DNA from: Bimastos eiseni
Lineage: Eukaryota > Annelida > Clitellata > Crassiclitellata > Lumbricidae
Direction of reading: 5' to 3'
Length of the DNA stretch: 64,000 bases
Assembly (NCBI GenBank): GCA_959347315.1
Contig: OY365811.1
Span: 38,965,770-39,029,769 of the forward strand
Below the pieces are notes generated by a model. The model saw only the letters and a program-made list of their open reading frames with translations, was not told the origin of the DNA and did not search any database. This document shows positions 47,258 through 58,924 of this stretch, piece after piece. Position numbers and translations under genes: made by a program. Each line of letters starts with the position of its first letter. Positions within the stretch are counted from its first letter, which is position 1.

Positions 47258-47840
47258 GATGGTGGGACAGTGGTAATGTTTCTAGTAAGTTTTGGGCCAG
47301 GTTGCCACCACAGGAGCACAAAACAATGTGGAAGTGGTCTGAGAGGAGCTCAGTGAGTTCACACCCAGAGATAATTTTTCAAAACTAAATGTTAAATGGT
47401 GCTTTTAAGCATACAACCCATCAAATTAGACTTAATAAAAACACATTAAATCTTCATTATTAGCCACATACATCACATTAAACTTGTAAAGACTTAAAAA
47501 TGACAAAGATGAAACTTCAATATCATATTGTACAGTCTTTTGGAAAGTCTCCTTGGGCCAGAAAAGGCCTGAGGGGCAAAGGCGGCGATCTCGTTTGAGA
47601 GGCGGGGGACACCCAACGAGATGGGTAAGAAATGTGGGGGCACACGTATAACGTGTCCCATCTCTGTAAAAGGTGGGGGACTTGTCCCCTCGACTCCCCG
47701 GATCGCCGCCCCAGCTGAGAGGTGGGTCTGCCCTGAGCATACAACAGCTGCTGAAGCTGTTGCAACAGAAATAGCTTCTCTGAGTAAGGAATCCTGAAGG
47801 GGTGCTATATAAATTTTCAGAATGAATGAATGAATGAAGA
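47258..47840 (+). mobile_element. LINE-like 3' region with GAATG tail
   Basis: Ends with CTGAAGGGGTGCTATATAAA, then TTTTCAGAATGAATGAATGA, the 3' signature and simple tail of this window's LINE family on the plus strand. The 5' part (47258-47440) has a diverged copy at 8150-8330. Short frames on the minus strand are not conserved. The piece is truncated and has no reverse transcriptase. Confidence 0.6.
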
Positions 47841-48274
47841 AAGAACCAAATAATCAACAAGGAAAACATAGTCATCATCTTTAAAATACTTTCCAAATGC
47901 GACTGTTCACTTCATAACGAACCAAACACTAATAATTACATGATCAGAACCCGATTAAATGAGAGTTCCATCAATTAAACTGTTCCAAAAGCTCTTTTCA
48001 GACGAAAGCAGAACAACAGATATGATGCATACTTACATGCAATGCTGAGCATCCAGTCAAATATAGCAGACCTAATACTTTATATTAAAAAATAAAAATT
48101 ATGGCAATAATTATGTCATGCAAAAATAATTGTCTGGGGGCTTTGTCTGGGGGGGGCTCATGTCCGTCCAGGGGCAAATGTCCTGCACTCAGGAATTATA
48201 TTACAAGTCATAACCATATAACTAGTAACAATAGCATGCATATTAATACTTTTATTGTTGAAATAAAAATCATC

Positions 48275-48612
48275 ACAATTGAAGCCTTCATCGGAAGAAC
48301 CGCGGAAGTCCATTTTCGGTTTATTGATATAATCCCCCAAAATATTTTTTAAGTCTACAGATATAATATGTCTGTAGACTTTAAACAAATTTTAAAGTCT
48401 GTAGGATGACTGTGAGAGGCAACAACTAATTAATATATTGATGACTTTGTTATTATTGTTGGTCCAGCAAGTAGTGTTTTACAAGGCACTCGAGTCTTTT
48501 TACTTTAATTATAATATACTTTAAATATCATATATCTGTAGTTTAAAAAAAATTTGGGGGTATATATCAATAAACCGAAAATGGACTTCCGTGGCTTTTC
48601 CTATTAATGCTT
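48275..48612. repeat. Inverted repeat with about 70-bp arms
   Basis: 48275-48348 (GAAGCCTTCATCGGAAGAAC ... TCCATTTTCGGTTTATTGAT) is the inverse of 48540-48612. A smaller hairpin (GTCTACAGATATAATATGTC, then TGTAGAC) lies just inside the left arm. It could be a palindromic transposon remnant. Confidence 0.8.
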
Positions 48613-49362
48613 CAATTAATATTAATATTTGTTTACCAAGGGTATATAATTATAATGCATTGGGAGAACCAAAATAATGACCAGCATATCTCTGGAATGG
48701 CTATTCTTCAGTGATGTTTTGCTTGCATGAGTTGGTTGTACATAACTACTGCAATTAATAGATGGATTTCAATGGATAAGCGCTGATAAAGGAAAATAGT
48801 TCCACACTAGCATTATTACAACAACAAACATTATTAATAAAATGACAGTAGTGATTGAATTTTTAAATGTTCAACAATTTCACTGGTAACTGAGATCAGA
48901 AATTAAACAACAACAACAATGACAACAAGTACAACACATAAAATCAATTTAGCAATCATTCTATCATCACCCAACATTGTATGCTGACCTTTGAGCCCTA
49001 GTTATAGAGGTTCTCGACTTAGCAGACACAGCATCAACCAATCAACATTCCCAGAAGGAAAAATGGCCTCAAGAATTGCCAAGAACTCTACCCTAAACCT
49101 CTGAATAAATTCAGAATATAATTCAGGTAAATGCCATTATTACTCTACTGCAATGTTAACGCAGATAATAATAATAATAATGATAATCATTCATTCACTT
49201 GGACAATTTATATAGCGCCCCTTCAAGAATCTCTTCAGGAGTGCTCCCAGCTCAGCCATAATTAAAGTAAAAAGACTTGAGTGCCTTGTAAAACACTACT
49301 TGCTGGACCAACAATAATAAAGTCATCAATATATTAATTAGCTGTTGCCTCTCAGTCATCCG
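48403..49362. repeat. Inverted pair of a LINE 3' UTR segment
   Basis: 48403-48516 and 49258-49362 are close inverted copies of about 105 bp (AATTAATATATTGATGACTT, then TTATTATTGTTGGTCCAGCA). The right copy belongs to the minus-strand LINE at 49185-49960; the left copy is a separate fragment in the opposite orientation. Confidence 0.8.
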
Positions 49363-49960
49363 GATTTCTCTTCTTCTTCATTAAAATATTCACTAACATC
49401 AGTATTTTGCATGTTAACATGATTGTTCTGAATAATGTAACGAATGTCAATTAATAATTACCGTCATTAGCATCAATAATTTTATGGCATTACACCATAC
49501 CAGAATAAAAACAAGGCAGCGATCATCAATGAAAACTAAATAGAAAAAATAATCAGAGTTTTGAGAATGATGTTGGAAGAAACTCAAAAAGAACTGTAAC
49601 ACATAGAGATGATTGAGGGGTGTTCCACAGGGAGGGCCCAATGTACCAACAGATCTAGTTTGGTCAATAGTGGTCCTAACCCATGGAACAAAGGAAACAT
49701 GTGAGTCCAAGGGGTCGATGAGAAGCTGCTGAAAGAAGGGAGCGATTTTGATCACTAAGATATTTCGGAGCAATGCCAAGTTTGAACTCATTCACCAGGA
49801 CATGAACTTTGAACTGAATGTGAGCAGGTAGAGGAAGCCAGTGCAATTGATTGACCATGTTCTCTGGCAACTTCACTTTAATGAGCCCACATTGATAGGG
49901 CACTTTCAAAATAGAACTAGTGCACAAAAACAGACAGTAATCATATCTCAACAATACCAT
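49185..49960 (-). mobile_element. 5'-truncated LINE with reverse-transcriptase C-terminal remnant
   Basis: On the minus strand, about 49840-49730 encodes LHWLPLPAHIQFK followed by GIAPKYLSD, the pattern (LHWLP...I.FK...GLAP.YLSDL) typical of the region after the reverse-transcriptase domain in CR1/Jockey-clade LINEs. The 3' end reads GAGCACTCCTGAAGAG, then AAGGGGCGCTATATAAAT and a short GAATGAATGAT tail at about 49185-49205. The frame is broken and the 5' end is missing. Confidence 0.7.
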
Positions 49961-50075
49961 TATAGAATTTTAAATAATTTTAACTAGGGACCGACCGGTT
50001 AGACAATTTCCACCTCTCATGTACCGAATCCGAGTATTTGAATGTACTATTTGCCGGATCCGGTTACAAACCGAG

Positions 50076-51106
50076 CAGGGCTGTTAACAATACTGGAAAA
50101 AAGTATTGCAATAGCAATACCAATACTTTCTAATTAAAAGTGTCGCGATACCAATACCAATATTTTTTCTGAAAAGTATTGCAGTACCAATACCAATACT
50201 TTTACCAATACTTTTCAATATGCTTGCTTAATTCGATCTTTGCATACATTATGATTCATGCACCGATAATTTTAGAAAATTTCACTAGGAATCGCTTGGC
50301 CAATCACAAGGAATGTCAATAAGAGGAATGGTTATTCATCAGATATCTCTGTACACGCTTTTCTCTTAAACACATGTCGCCCCAATCTAAATTTTTGCTT
50401 CTGTTTGAAAACATGGTGATTTGACCCTCTAACGGTTTTTTTTTAAATTTTGCTGACATACCCGGTAGTGGTAGTCATTTGTAGATTTGGCTTCATGACT
50501 AAAGGTTGATGAATCAGCTTGTTATTTTGAAAGGATCTAAAATTTCTGGCTCCTGAATATCACCCCTAAACCGTTGATACGAAGGAACATGGGAACTTTC
50601 CAGTCCTGTGCATGTTGGTCCTTTGGCCAATCACAATGTCTTTGAAGTAGCCTTCAGGCAAGCTGTTCGAACACAATGCTCTGATTTCGCACTTGCAATC
50701 TTCATTTCCTTAGTCCATTCATTTTGAAGATCAACTTAATTCGCAAGCACTCTAAAATTAAATAGGCAAGCCACTTCTACCAGTGAACGCAAAAGGACAT
50801 AAACCTACTTCGGTCATTTCATTATTTAGGCCTATAAAATATTCCATCTATTCGTGCCAAGATTTATATGACCGAAAGAGGCTACATATAGGTCTAAACT
50901 CATCAAAGTGCAACGATTGACGTAGCATATTTCTTGAGAAACTATATAAATTTCACTGATAAAAAGTATTGGTATCGAGTATCGCTGACAGGTTAAGAAT
51001 AAGTATCACAATACACATGCGATACCAGCAAACTAAAACTATCGTGATACTCGCTGCGATACTGACAAAAGTATCGCTATACTTTATTGCGATATTAACA
51101 GCCCTG
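50076..51106. mobile_element. hAT-type non-autonomous element, 1031 bp
   Basis: The ends are CAGGGCTGTTAACAATACTG and (right end reversed) CAGGGCTGTTAATATCGCAA. Flanking octamers AAACCGAG (50068-50075) and AAATCGAG (51107-51114) differ at one position. The subterminal parts are rich in AAAAGTATTGC/GGTATTGG (left) and GTATCGC/GCGATAC (right), like the subterminal transposase-binding repeats of hAT elements. No transposase frame. Confidence 0.85.
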
Positions 51107-51114
51107 AAATCGAG

Positions 51115-53052
51115 TAGTAGTGGGTCTTTACTAGAGTGGCCACTCCAGCAAGTACCATTGCCTTTTCAGTCGTCATCATGTATGGCAAAGCTCAAAAATA
51201 AGAATTTTCTTACAATGAGGTTTACTAAATAATTCTGCACCTGAAATAAATTAAAAATTAAATTTTAGCCTTTTATTTGTAGGAGGAAATTGGAAATAAA
51301 AATAATGATTATAACTAAATAACATGGATGAAATTATTTATCGAATTACAAATGTTTTATTTATAGTTTCAATTTTGTCTTAACTATCTATTTTCGTGCG
51401 TACTTTCTGCCAAGACGAATACTTCCGACTGGTTAAAAAAATGGGATATTCGGCCGAGGCGAATGTCCGAGGCAATTTTCGACTACTGATTTCAATTTAT
51501 CAATTTACAGTAAAACATTTGACAAGATCATTTTTAAAAAAGCTGCCACTATTAAGTTATTGAATAATCAAATTGTGAGAGTCAACGAACTGCCCCTCAC
51601 AGACAACGAGCTGCAGTTTTCTCTGCTACACGTAAAACTTTCCAACATAAAATCTTTATAAATAAACACATTATTTACACCTTTGCATACACCATTTCAA
51701 CAAACTACAAAAATCTGTCAGATGTTAGCGAACTAGAAAAGTAGAACTTATTCCATCTTGCAGGTTATGTATATACAAATGTACACACAAGTAAGCATTC
51801 ATGCACATATATCTGGCTGTGCTGAGTTATCAAGACTAAATAAAAAAATTAATACAGCATCCTCAAGTATTTCACGAAACGACCAAGTTCTGTTTCATCA
51901 AAGCACTGTGGTGAGCAAAAAACTATACAGACTCAATTAGATATATACAAACTGTAATTGAAGTCTCTGTTACAGTTTACATTACATTACCATTGTGATT
52001 GGCCTCTATGTGCTCATATGATGTTATCTCTTACAATGCACAGTAAACTGGATGAATCACCAGTGGTTGGCCGACGTGGAATCAACCAACGGGTTCTTGA
52101 TAGCCTAAGTTACAATGAATTCGACCACAATGCACTGCCATGCATTGCATCGCATACATTATGATACAAAAACTTAAAATTCTGGATTATAAAACAAGAA
52201 TCAATTCGGTACATACATATGCTGCACTTCCATAACCTTAAAGAAAAACATCAAAGCACAAAAACAATTACTACAAGGCCACGTAGCATAACGATAGTCT
52301 ATTTGATCAATCTGGAAATAGTGACAACTACTACCAACCTCTTTCAACAGCATCCTGTCATCAACAACCTTTAATTACAATTAAACGTCTTACATACCTA
52401 TGCCCCTTTATGGGGCAGTGCCTCTTTATGGGACTGAGATGGCCTGCTGATGGCATAATTTCTTTACATTACTAACAATTTAATTAACAATGGAATTCAT
52501 TACGTCTTGTCTCTGCAACAATGACATCTTCGTAACCATTTCAGATTCAAAAGTTAACCTGTCCTAGGACACGTTAATGTTGCAAACATTTCATTATCAG
52601 CCAATAAAGCCTCAAAACAGAAATAATTTTTTTAGCTGCGACCATTTTAGACGTTATACATTTCAACCAAATGTTTCAATAAACTAACTTTTTGTATGTT
52701 TCTTAGCACTTGAAGAGTACTAGTGATTTAATAACTTTGAATCTTTCAAACAGTAACAATTCCACATATTTTTTCACAACAACTTCCCAAAATTCTCCTT
52801 TCAATGCTCAAAAACCCTTCTACCACAACAGACTATGCTATGCACAAAGATAACTCCCAAAGCACGAGCGATTACGTAACTTTCCATTTTCAGTGCGTGG
52901 ATCTTTCCTGACCATAGTTCCCAGTTCCGCTCCTTGAACTATTACATGTGCAAATGATTCTGCACAAAAAATCTTTGCAAGTTCACACCAAGAGACAAAT
53001 GAAATGAAACAAAGACTACAGAAATACTAGAAAGGTCAGTTTTCATAGTCCT
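51115..53052. other. Region 3' of the IRF gene
   Basis: The part next to 53053 should hold the IRF 3' UTR. No polyadenylation site was fixed. No other gene or repeat that I can support. Confidence 0.4.
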
Positions 53053-56000
53053 TCATCGAAGGGCATTCCTTCGTTGCGTTTTGGGATGTTGTTGTTCTGC
53101 AGAAGATGTCGTTCCATCATCGTCGACAAAGTCTTCCACCGTAGTTGGAATCTGAACCTCTAAACCAGTTCCAAACACATAACTTGGTAGTAACTCGTTA
53201 GAAAAGCTATTCGTTAGACACTTGCATACTTAACAATTAACAGAAGACGTTTATAACGGAAGAGAAGCAGTCCTTTGAGCAAGCCTCTAAGGCTGTCATG
53301 TATAAGAAACATTAGCAACTTCACAAGTAAAAATACTAAAAAAACTTCTATATATTTTACAGTAATAAGTTACTTTAACTTCATTGCAGATCAACACTAG
53401 AAGGAGGAGGAGCTAAATTGGCAAAGCAAAGAAATCAAATAATAGCTATATGAAACCGTACACTTAAGTTCCTTAAAAGGTTCTATATAAATGACCAGAA
53501 GTATCACTACGACTACACTACACTGCATCAGAGTAACGTAACAAACACTAAAAAGGAGAATTTATATAGCTCAAGCGCACAGTCTTACTGAAGTAGTTGT
53601 GATCTAGATTTCGCAGTGAGACGATATCTTGCTGTGAAGCGCAGTTTTCGCCGCTTAAAACAGTCGCCATGTGTGTCATAGCTTCCTGGTTGTCCACGAC
53701 ACCAGCAAATTCAATTCCGTCGTCGTTGGCAACAGCCATGCTGCTAAGCGACGTGTAGCCACCGTCGCCGGGGAAGACTGTGTCGCGGATGAACTCCGTG
53801 CTGCAGGCAATTATGACACCAGCTGGGGGCAGTAGCAAAATGGGTTTTCCCATAGAATCGGTGAAGTCCTGCATGTAGACAGGGCTTTTGGATGGATTCG
53901 GAGTTGGAGATGTTTGGCTTGACTCCAGTGTCTGCACAAGAAATATAATGACATGTCAATTAGGCTTAGACAATGCAAAATGACATATTAATTAGGGTGA
54001 GACAAAGCAAAAGATGACATGATACCTAGGGCTAAACAATGCAAAGATGACATGCTTATTAGGCTCAGACAATGCAAAGATGACAAGTTAATTAGGGTAA
54101 GACAATGCAATAAATGACAAGGTAATTAGGGCAAGACAACATAGGGAAAGTAAGTCGCTGTAAAGTAGTAACTGAAGTTAGTGATAATGTAAGGTATAAT
54201 TATATATATATATGGACACATACACACATACGTACGTACGCACATATGTACACACACACACAAACATACATACATGTTTGTGTTGTTCATGGTTAGAAAT
54301 GATTTCGGATCCATAATGCGCCGATGGTCCCACAGATAATTGCGTCTGAGACTCAGTTGGAGTCGAGGTCAACATCTTGTGCTCTGCAAAGGAATGTTTT
54401 TCCATCAGAAGACGCAAAGACTGATCTAATATTTCATTGGACCAGAACCGATCTCGTTACTTTTATTTTCATTCAGATTCAATCTGAACAGAACCGCTTT
54501 TATATTTCCCCTCCGAGATCTGACAGACTGGTGAGATTTAAGTAATTTTCAACGAGATGGATTTGAACTGACCTGAGTTTATTTTTATTTCATAGGCACA
54601 TAAATATCAATCCACATTCAGCATCACAATGTTTATGCATTGCATAAATGTACGCAAGCATGCTGTGTATGCATGTTACAGTGTTGTTACATGCAGTGTA
54701 TGAATGTATATGTGTACAAGTGTGCGCATTATTTATGTGTGCACGTATGTGGATATAATTTTATGAATATGGTAGGTAAGCAGACACACATATATAGGTC
54801 ACTCTCAAGATTGTCTTAAATGTTTCTTAAGCTACTACTGGCAGCTAGGCAATACGTAGCAATCGGAACAACAGATGTAGCTACAGCAAAACCTTACTTC
54901 TGTAACCTTTCCTGTCGATGGCATCCTCGACTCGATAGACTCTGTATCCATTCATTCCGTTCTTTTTGCTCATGGTCGGCTCTTCCTTGATGTCTCCAAG
55001 CGAGTTAAGGGCACAGCGGAAGTTTGCCTTCCACCGCTTGTGATCTGGTGTCTGTCTGTTCGCGTCGTACTTCCCTGGAAAAATCCAAGAATGGAAAGGA
55101 AATGATGATGATCAAGACAATGAAGGTTGACGATAACAATGATGAGATAGAGGAGGAGGAGATGAAGGAAAAGGTAAGATGATGCCGGTGAAGGTGATTA
55201 TGATAACACAGATGATGAATTAATGATGATAACAACGATGAGAAAGAGGATGAGGAGGAAGAGGTGGAGAAAAAGAAGTGATGAAGGACAGTTGCAACGG
55301 TTAAGATGGTGGGGTTACCATGACCTCAATGATGACGGTATTTAACTATGTGAACCTTTTAAACATGCTAAAGACTTGGATAAAGCTGGTGAGTCCTAAT
55401 TTTGGATGAGATGGCGAGAGAGAGGGCTGGCCAGCAACCCTCATACGCCAAAGCTAATAAAATGATATCACTAAAATATCATATCCATGATTCAAAAAAA
55501 GCAAGACTCAAGCTATGAATGGATGAAAAACTGAAGCAGATGAGTTGTAAGCATTGGAAAAAATGAGTTCTAAGAGTTGGAAAAGATAGTCTTAAGAGTT
55601 CGATAAGATAGTCTTAAGAGTTGGAAAAGATGAGTATTAAGAGCTGGAAAAGATAGTCTTAAGAGTTGGAAAAGATGAGTCTTAAGCGTTGGAAAGATGA
55701 GTCTTAAGAGATAGAAAAGATGAGTTTTAAGAGTTGGAAAAGATAGTCTTAAGAGTTGGAAAAGATGAGTTTTAAGAATTGGAAAAGATAGTCTTAAGAG
55801 TTGGAAAAGATGAGTCTTAAGCGTTGGAAAGATGAGTCTTAAGAGATAGAAAAGATGAGTTTTAAGAGTTGGAAAAGATAGTCTTAAGAGTTGGAAAAGA
55901 TGAGTTTTAAGAATTGGAAAAGATGAGTCTTAAGAGTTTGAAAAGAAAGTCTTAAGAGATGCAAAAGATGAGTCTTAAGAGATGGAAAAGATGAGTCTTA

Positions 56001-57247
56001 AGAGATGGAAAAGATAGTCTTAAGAGTTGGAAAAGATGAGTTTTACGAATTGGAAAAGATGAGTCTTAAGAGTTTGAAAAGAAAGTCTTAAGAGTTGCAA
56101 AAGATGAGTCTTAAGAGATGGAAAAGATAGTCTTAAGAGTTGGAAAAGATGAGTCTTAGGAGTTGGAAAAGATGTGTCTTAAGAGTTGGGAAAGATGAGT
56201 CTTAAGAGTTGGAGAAGATGAGTCTTAAGAGTTGGAAAGAGGATGAGTCTTAAGAGCTGGAAAGATGAGTCTTAAGAGTTAGAACAAATGAGTTGTAAGA
56301 CAGAATGAATGAACACCCTAAATGTAACCATCCCAAATCCACCAAAGAAATCTCAGACACTCCAACTGACCTGTGTAGATGGCCCAGTTTTCAAACAGCT
56401 TGCAACTCTTAAAAGTTGGAAAGATGAGTCTTAAGAGTTAGAACAAATGAGTTGTAAGACAGAATGAATGAATGCCATAAATGTAACCATCCCAAATCCA
56501 CCAAAGAAATCCCAGACACTCCAACTGACCTGTGTAGATGGCCCAGTTTTCAAACAGCTTGCAGTGCGAGTCCTTCGACCATCCATCCTTGGATGCATGG
56601 ATCCACGGAATCCGGATCAACCTCCTCTCCTTGTCCAGCCAACCGAGACCAGGAATCCTGTTCTGTTCCACTTCCTGCAACAACCACTCTCTCATTAGCA
56701 ACCGCTGGCATCCGGAAGACTGGTCTTTGGTCGACCTGTTCCCAACAGCATCTTCTGTCTCCTCGGCGACAGCCTCTTCCTTGACAACTGTTTCTAGGCA
56801 ACGACGTTTTTTAGACGGTGACAGTTGCTTGCGGATGCCTGGAACCTTAGACGCAACACGCAAATCAGTTGCTTCGCATGATTCCGATGCTGCGGGCGAC
56901 ATTGGTGCCGCAGGCGACTTCGGTGCCACAGGCGACTTTGGTGCCTTTGGAGAGCAGGCGACTTGAAGCGACTTTGATATACCTGGTGATTTCATGATGA
57001 CAGGCGACACTGGTTCAGACTTTGACACATCTGGCGACCTCGACGTTCCACTCAACTTTGACATGCCTGGTGATCCTGATGCACGCTTTTGTCGCCCTGT
57101 CCTTGTGACAGGCAAGGCAACGACTTTCTGACCCGAAGTAGACGTCACCGCTGTCTCACTCTCGGAATCACAATCTTGGGTCTGATGCACGCTCAGAGAT
57201 TTAGCATTGCGACTTCGACGACTTGCGACATTTGCTCGTGTAGTCAT
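53053..57247 (-). CDS. IRF: Interferon regulatory factor with long N-terminal extension
   Basis: Five minus-strand exons, 57247-56530, 55074-54898, 54383-54274, 53931-53589 and 53159-53053, join in consistent phases (1, 1, 0, 1) into 484 residues. The IRF winged-helix DNA-binding domain lies at about residues 181-295: REWLLQEVE, GLGWLDKERR, RIPWIHASKDGW, FENWAIYTGKYD, KRWKANFRCALNSL and YRVYRVED follow the family order, with the repeated tryptophans and the Arg/Cys/Asn/Ser DNA-contact helix intact. The domain is split by an intron after WAIYTG. Usually the domain is at the very N-terminus; here about 180 residues precede it, with Lys-Ser-Pro/Ala-Pro repeats (residues 85-120) and a basic SPSKKRRC (143-150) that may be a nuclear signal. 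The C-terminal 190 residues do not show a clear IRF-association domain. IRFs bind GAAA-type elements and control immune and growth genes. Orthology to a particular vertebrate IRF is not decided. A shorter start at Met185 is possible. Confidence 0.9.
55095..55290. repeat. Purine-rich GATGA tract in IRF intron 1
   Basis: Imperfect GATGAT/GAGGAG simple sequence just upstream (plus-strand right) of the IRF second exon acceptor at 55074. Low-complexity; no further feature. Confidence 0.75.
55500..56300. repeat. About 22-bp minisatellite in IRF intron 1
   Basis: Roughly 35 copies of AAGATGAGTCTTAAGAGTTGGA with small length variants fill about 800 of the 1455 bases of the intron. A higher-order pattern is visible: blocks of about 120-130 bp at 55700 and 55830 repeat the same series of variants. 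Confidence 0.95.
56246..56563. repeat. 159-bp tandem duplication of the IRF exon 1 end
   Basis: 56405-56563 and 56246-56404 are tandem copies. The unit includes 34 bases of coding exon 1 and its GTCAGT donor; the second donor is at 56371/56370. Reading on from exon 1 into the duplicate meets a stop at about 56438, so the extra donor cannot extend the coding frame. Each copy starts in minisatellite units, which points to unequal exchange. Confidence 0.9.
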
Positions 57248-58842
57248 GACTTTCTACTAACAGAGCTGTTTCTTGAAAATCAAAGGAATATTCTGCTGAA
57301 ATCCTCCTGTGTAAGCCACACAAAATGAAAACATTTGATGATTAACATGCCTGTCAATAGATGCTAATCAAGAATACATGTTTATTGTTACATCAGAACT
57401 GTTTAAAAGAAGTGTTTAGATCTGTGTACCTTTAGTTATATTTAGTAGCACATAATATTATGTGATTTCATAATTTGCTCTTATCGTAGTTCCTTTCACA
57501 CATATAAACAATTGCATTTTACAGCACAATGCATATACACCTAGCTGATTCAAACAAAAGCGACTTACTGATTTACTTACTCAACAAGTCTCAGCATGCC
57601 TTCTCTGTTGTAGGCCCTACCACTTGGCTTCGTCTGTACCTCCCATTTTTACCTAAAGATCTCCTCATCTTCTTTCTACTCTTCTCTTAAATCTGTCCTC
57701 TTTGACCACGTTGGACTTGGAGCGCCTCTGAGTAGATTTCTCGAAGAGCTTCTATATCATTGATTGATTGAAAAACATGTTAAGCCATAGTTCATGGTTA
57801 TTTCAATATTTGTCATTTTGTCACCAATTTTCAAATATATTTGACAGCTAAGAAATGGCAGGTTGCATCATATTTTAAATGGTGCAGGGTCTTTAATATA
57901 GCTATGATTAAATAAATGATATATAATTGCATAATTATTTATAAATCTCTCTATATATACATGTATATTATATAGGCTTATACATACATTCAGACAATCA
58001 TATTCTCCCATACAAAGAAAATGTACACATACCTGACAGTCTCAGCAAAATAGTACAAGTAATTAAGCAGCCCTTTACTGAAACCAAACCGAATTAATAG
58101 GCAATAGTACAACTGAAAATTGCTGTCGAAGCCTGGAAGCAGAAAGTCTAAATGAACATGGTTTGACCCACTTTCACATCGGAAGTCCCCAAAAGGTGAC
58201 GTCAATAACTGTCCAGAAAACGCCAGAATTGATGTTCAAAACCCGCCAGAAGCGCTTCAAAAACGTCGCTTAAAATGAAACTATGCTCTTATAGAATTTC
58301 TAGACTATCAAGATTACTCTTAAAATATAAAATATATGGACAGTGCAACGAAAAAAGACGGCTTTCTTACGCGTTTTCGATATCGAATCAACAGGGAAAT
58401 CGTGAGTCCAGTTCCCCTTTCGATATCGAGCCAAGAGCTGAGGTCCAGCCACTGATCTTGGGTCCAACCAATGATATCGTGCTGCGACCTGGCGATCGAC
58501 GAAACGCTATCGACCTCTGACGAATGCAATATACACATTTTCGAAATTATTTAGCCTAATATGTAGAATTATAATATAAGTATCTGAAATCGTGCTTTAA
58601 AAAAAATTTGGATTTGCTCAATGTTCACGTTTATAAATTCTGAAGCTTGGACTGCGTGAGAAATTATAAATAGGGGTCAGCGTATTGGAATAATTTTATT
58701 CTCTATTTTCGTTTGCTCATCTGTGTTTGCATGTAGCATTGAAATGACTTTTTCTAAGACAAAAAAAGAAACCTTTGATGCGAATCGTCGCAAGATTAGA
58801 CGTGATATGTTTTAATGGACTACTATGTAATTTCTGACATGA
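57248..58842. other. IRF 5' flank
   Basis: Likely holds the IRF promoter and 5' UTR. A LINE 3'-end remnant on the plus strand lies at about 57715-57775 (GGAGCGCCTCTGAGTAG, then a GATTGATTGA tail). 58370-58435 has two GATATCGA motifs in repeated context. No gene seen. Confidence 0.45.
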
Positions 58843-58924
58843 GTCGTGGTGGCCGAGTGGTTATGGCGTTTGACTCGAAATCAAATGGGATCTTCCCGCA
58901 CAGGTTCGAATCCTGTTCACGACG
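58843..58924 (+). tRNA. tRNA-Ser (anticodon CGA)
   Basis: 82-base cloverleaf. The acceptor stem GTCGTGG pairs with TCACGAC, with discriminator G at 58924. The A box is TGGCCGAGTGG, the anticodon stem-loop is TTTGA-CTCGAAA-TCAAA, a class II variable arm (TGGGATCTTCCCGCA) follows, and the B box is GGTTCGAATCC. A T-run (TTTATTTTT) follows as the Pol III terminator. The long variable arm and the GGCCGAGTGG D-arm are as expected for serine. No intron. Confidence 0.95.

Noticed and set aside
49981..51480. A larger element enclosing the hAT-type element (ACCGACCGGTTA outer motifs)
   Set aside because: No convincing inverted partner or target duplication outside 50068-51114.
56464..56966. Plus-strand frames opposite IRF exon 1
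   Set aside because: Shadows of the minus-strand coding exon; the IRF domain fixes the real strand and frame.
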